From Candidatus Kerfeldbacteria bacterium RIFOXYC2_FULL_38_9 (lineage in GTDB: Bacteria; Patescibacteriota; Patescibacteriia; UBA9570; XYC2-FULL-38-9), in NCBI GenBank assembly GCA_001818355.1, contig MHKJ01000025.1, forward strand, positions 3,039-12,095: a stretch of DNA of 9,057 nt, read 5' to 3'. The translations under genes and the position numbers were made by a program. Under the pieces are notes generated by a model. The model was not told the origin of the DNA and searched no databases. It was given only the letters and a program-made list of their open reading frames with translations. Shown one piece after another: positions 6,884 through 9,057 of the stretch. Every line of letters begins with the position of its first letter. The stretch's first letter is position 1.

Positions 6884-8496
6884 GTCTGGCATATGATATA
6901 ATTTTTGTTTTGATCCTAATCAGTTATTTGTTTTGTCTGGTTGGTAAAGTTTTTTATTGGATCTATCTTTGGCAATTAAAAGAATATCGTTGGGATCGCA
7001 TGATGAATTTTTTATCTACGCGCTCCGGACGTAAAGCCATCTGGGGTTTTTCTAATATTTTAGAACTGTTTTTAATAATACTTTTATGCGCCACGGCAAT
7101 TTTTGAAAAAGTGCCGGAAATTTTTTGGATTTTAACTTTTTACTTCCTGTTGTTATTTTTGAAAGACATACAGATTATCAGAAAACGTATTTTTCCTATT
7201 TGGACAATGAAGGCGATAATTTTGTCTTTGCTGACGGTCATTTTATTGTTATTAACAAGCCAGTTTTTATTTATTTTTGCCGAAGAGAAGATTTTGGCCG
7301 GTGGCATCATATTATTTTCTTTTTTGCTCTTTCTTGTGCCCTTAGAGGTCACTTTGATTATTTTTATCTTACAGCCTTTGGTGATTTGGCAAAAAAATCG
7401 TTTAATAACTCAGGCGCGAGCAAAAATTTTAAAAATCAATCCTATTGTGATAGGTATTACCGGCAGTTACGGCAAAAGCTCCACTAAACATTTTTTACAA
7501 ACTATTTTAGAGCAAAAATTTTCTTCTTTATGCACACCCAAAAATATTAACAGCGACATTGGCATCGCTCAAACCATTTTAAAGTCTTTATCTCCTGCCC
7601 AACAAATTTTTATTGTGGAAATGGGCGCTTATCGTCAGGGAGAAATCGCCAAAATTTGTAACCTGGTCTCCCCTATTATCGGAGTGGTTACTGGTGTGAG
7701 CGCCCAGCATCTTTCTTTATTTGGCGACTTAGCCGCTATTCAAAAAACTAAAGCAGAATTGGTTAAAGCTTTGCCCAAATCCGGTTTGGCGGTTTTAAAT
7801 CATGATGACTCCTCTTGTGTGCAAATGGCGCAGATAACTATTGCGGAAAAAAAGTTTTTTTCTGTCGCTAATATCGCTCATGTTTTTGCTGACCAAATAT
7901 CGGTTGCGCCTTATCAATTACAATTTCAACTGCACCTTCGTGAACAACAAGCCTTGGTAACCGCTCCTTTAGCCGGCGCGCAATTCATTTCAGCGATTTT
8001 AGCCGCGGTGACCGTAGCTGACCATTTAGGTTTAAATTTGGCGGAGATTGTTCAAGGCATCAAGAAGCTGACAGCAATAAAAGGTACAATGTTTTTAAGC
8101 CACACCAGCAGTGGAGCAACTGTGATTGACGATCATTACAGTGCCAATCCGGATGGTTTTCTGGCCGCTTTGGATTATTTGCATCTTTTTACAGATAAAA
8201 GAAAAATTGTCATTACCAGAGGAATGGATGAGCTGGGAAAAGAAAGCGTTAATCAACACCGGTTAATCGGTACAGCCACAGGCAAAATTGCGGATTTGGT
8301 AATCATTACCAAAAAAGATTTTTCCAAATCTTTAAAAGATGGTTTAAAACAGGGCGGTTTATCAGAAGAAGCCATTGTGATACAAGAAAATCCAAAAAAA
8401 ATTATCAAACAATTTTTATCTACTTTATCAGCCGATGATGTTGTTTTACTTGAGAATCGATCGCCGCAAATTTTAATTAAATATTTATTGGCATGA
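6880..8496 (+). CDS. Membrane-anchored Mur ligase family protein (MurF-like)
   Basis: This 538-aa protein starts with about five hydrophobic segments (near 5-31, 55-75, 79-97, 110-133 and 138-170). A Mur ligase ATPase and C-terminal domain follow. The P-loop GITGSYGKSS is at 192-201, N-x-N at 222-224, VEMG with E247 for metal binding, H277 in the QHLSLFG motif, and K291 in the QKTKAEL motif, the usual carbamylated-lysine region. The C-domain shows DDHYSANP (417-424) and GMDELG (448-453), most like MurF. Mur ligases join an amino acid or peptide to a carboxylate via an acyl phosphate, using ATP. The classical MurF N-terminal UDP-substrate domain is not visible; the membrane segments take its place. 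The substrate may thus be lipid-linked, which is inference. It overlaps both neighbours by ATGA. It may still be annotated murF; I leave the symbol open. Confidence 0.9.
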   Translation: MSLAYDIIFVLILISYLFCLVGKVFYWIYLWQLKEYRWDRMMNFLSTRSGRKAIWGFSNILELFLIILLCATAIFEKVPEIFWILTFYFLLLFLKDIQIIRKRIFPIWTMKAIILSLLTVILLLLTSQFLFIFAEEKILAGGIILFSFLLFLVPLEVTLIIFILQPLVIWQKNRLITQARAKILKINPIVIGITGSYGKSSTKHFLQTILEQKFSSLCTPKNINSDIGIAQTILKSLSPAQQIFIVEMGAYRQGEIAKICNLVSPIIGVVTGVSAQHLSLFGDLAAIQKTKAELVKALPKSGLAVLNHDDSSCVQMAQITIAEKKFFSVANIAHVFADQISVAPYQLQFQLHLREQQALVTAPLAGAQFISAILAAVTVADHLGLNLAEIVQGIKKLTAIKGTMFLSHTSSGATVIDDHYSANPDGFLAALDYLHLFTDKRKIVITRGMDELGKESVNQHRLIGTATGKIADLVIITKKDFSKSLKDGLKQGGLSEEAIVIQENPKKIIKQFLSTLSADDVVLLENRSPQILIKYLLA

Positions 8497-9057
8497 GAAA
8501 GCGTTTTTTTCAAAAACCGATTTCTTGCGAACTTTCTCCTAATATGCGTTGGCCGCAAATTTTTTTGATTTTAAATTATTTATTCAATCCTAAGTTTTTT
8601 GGTCATTGGAAAAAAGGTGAAAAAATAAAGTTATTGGAAAATGCCTTTAAAGATAAATTTAACTCTTTAGCCGCTTTTTCTTTTGATAGCGGCAGAACCG
8701 CTCTTGGTGTTATTCTGCAAGCTCTGGAGCTTAAAAATGGCGATGAAGTGGCTCTGCAGGCCTTTACGTGTGTAGTGGTTCCTAATAGTATCAAAGCCGC
8801 TTACGGATTGCCGGTTTATTTGGATATTGACAAAAGTTATAATCTTGATGTGCAAAAGCTAGAAGAAACATTGCAAACACATCACAATTTAAAAGCCGTG
8901 ATTGTGCAACATACTTTTGGTTTGGTGGCGGAAATAGAAAAAATTAGCCAACTTTGTAAAAAACATCATCTTTATTTGATTGAAGACTGCGCGCATGCGT
9001 TAGGAGCGACTTACGATAATAAGCTGGTTGGCACTTTTGGAGACGTGGCTATGTTTT
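8493..9057 (+). CDS. DegT/DnrJ/EryC1/StrS-type PLP aminotransferase, N-terminal part (3' end outside window)
   Basis: The first 188 codons are present, open to the window edge. The ATG overlaps the Mur ligase TGA (ATGA). Family marks include the cofactor-phosphate loop SGRTAL (66-71), GDEVALQAFTCVVVPNSI (83-100, the usual P-x-x-T-x-x-x-x-x-N-A/S-I region), P-V-Y-L-D-I-D (107-113), and EDCAHALGATY (164-174), where D165 should bind the pyridine nitrogen of PLP. It ends at GTFGDVAMF, just before the expected Ser-Phe and catalytic Lys, so activity cannot be judged. Such enzymes usually aminate keto-sugar nucleotides for surface glycans. Residues 1-55 (MRKRFFQKPISCELSPNMRW...) form an extra N-terminal stretch before the core. 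Translational coupling to the Mur ligase suggests both act in one envelope pathway; the substrate is unknown. Confidence 0.9.
   Translation, partial: MRKRFFQKPISCELSPNMRWPQIFLILNYLFNPKFFGHWKKGEKIKLLENAFKDKFNSLAAFSFDSGRTALGVILQALELKNGDEVALQAFTCVVVPNSIKAAYGLPVYLDIDKSYNLDVQKLEETLQTHHNLKAVIVQHTFGLVAEIEKISQLCKKHHLYLIEDCAHALGATYDNKLVGTFGDVAMF

Noticed and set aside
6894..6902. Extended -10-like TGATATAAT just inside the Mur ligase gene
   Set aside because: No -35 is visible, it is inside the coding sequence just after the ATGA coupling, and TATAAT is expected by chance in such AT-rich DNA. A leaderless start at the in-frame TTG 6910 is possible but would truncate the first membrane segment.
8253..8855. 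Minus-strand frames opposite the end of the Mur ligase and start of the aminotransferase
   Set aside because: No family motifs. The + strand frames there are supported by conserved Mur ligase and aminotransferase motifs.

Overview
The window is AT-rich, gene-dense bacterial DNA that reads like a Candidatus Patescibacteria (CPR) genome. Signs of this are a very short intergenic space, 4-nt ATGA gene overlaps, no Shine-Dalgarno sequences, Asn/Thr/Asp-rich linkers in exported proteins, and a coiled-coil M23 peptidase, a divergent FtsQ and a membrane-anchored Mur ligase of the kind common in that group. This placement is inferred from style, not from a marker gene. TGA ends three genes and tryptophan is TGG, so the code is the standard bacterial one, which argues against Gracilibacteria and Absconditabacteria.

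Layout. Bases 1-1913 (+) are the 3' part of a large surface protein: a right-handed beta-helix, a DUF5011-type Ig-like domain, an Asn-rich linker and a strongly basic C-terminus. Bases 1973-3463 (+) are gltX (glutamyl-tRNA synthetase), read from an extended -10 promoter so close to the ATG that the mRNA should be leaderless. Its stop overlaps the start of an exported coiled-coil/M23 peptidoglycan hydrolase (3460-4809). A short convergent gap holds a probable bidirectional terminator. FtsQ follows on the minus strand (6078-4888).

ftsQ is divergent from a + strand operon. Only 22 nt separate the two start codons, and a perfect 10-bp palindrome, TATAATTATA, supplies overlapping -10 boxes for both directions. 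The + operon encodes an alpha/beta hydrolase (6101-6883), a polytopic membrane Mur ligase related to MurF (6880-8496) and the first 188 codons of a DegT/DnrJ/EryC1/StrS-type PLP aminotransferase (8493 to beyond 9057). All three are joined by ATGA overlaps.

Apart from gltX, the genes concern the cell envelope: a surface adhesin-like protein, a wall hydrolase, a divisome protein, and a hydrolase-ligase-aminotransferase set that may build or decorate a wall or surface polymer at the membrane. The most interesting points are the shared palindromic promoter, the leaderless and SD-less starts, and the Mur ligase whose UDP-substrate domain seems to be replaced by membrane helices. I see no RNA gene, mobile element or CRISPR array, and no gene-free stretch longer than 300 bases.
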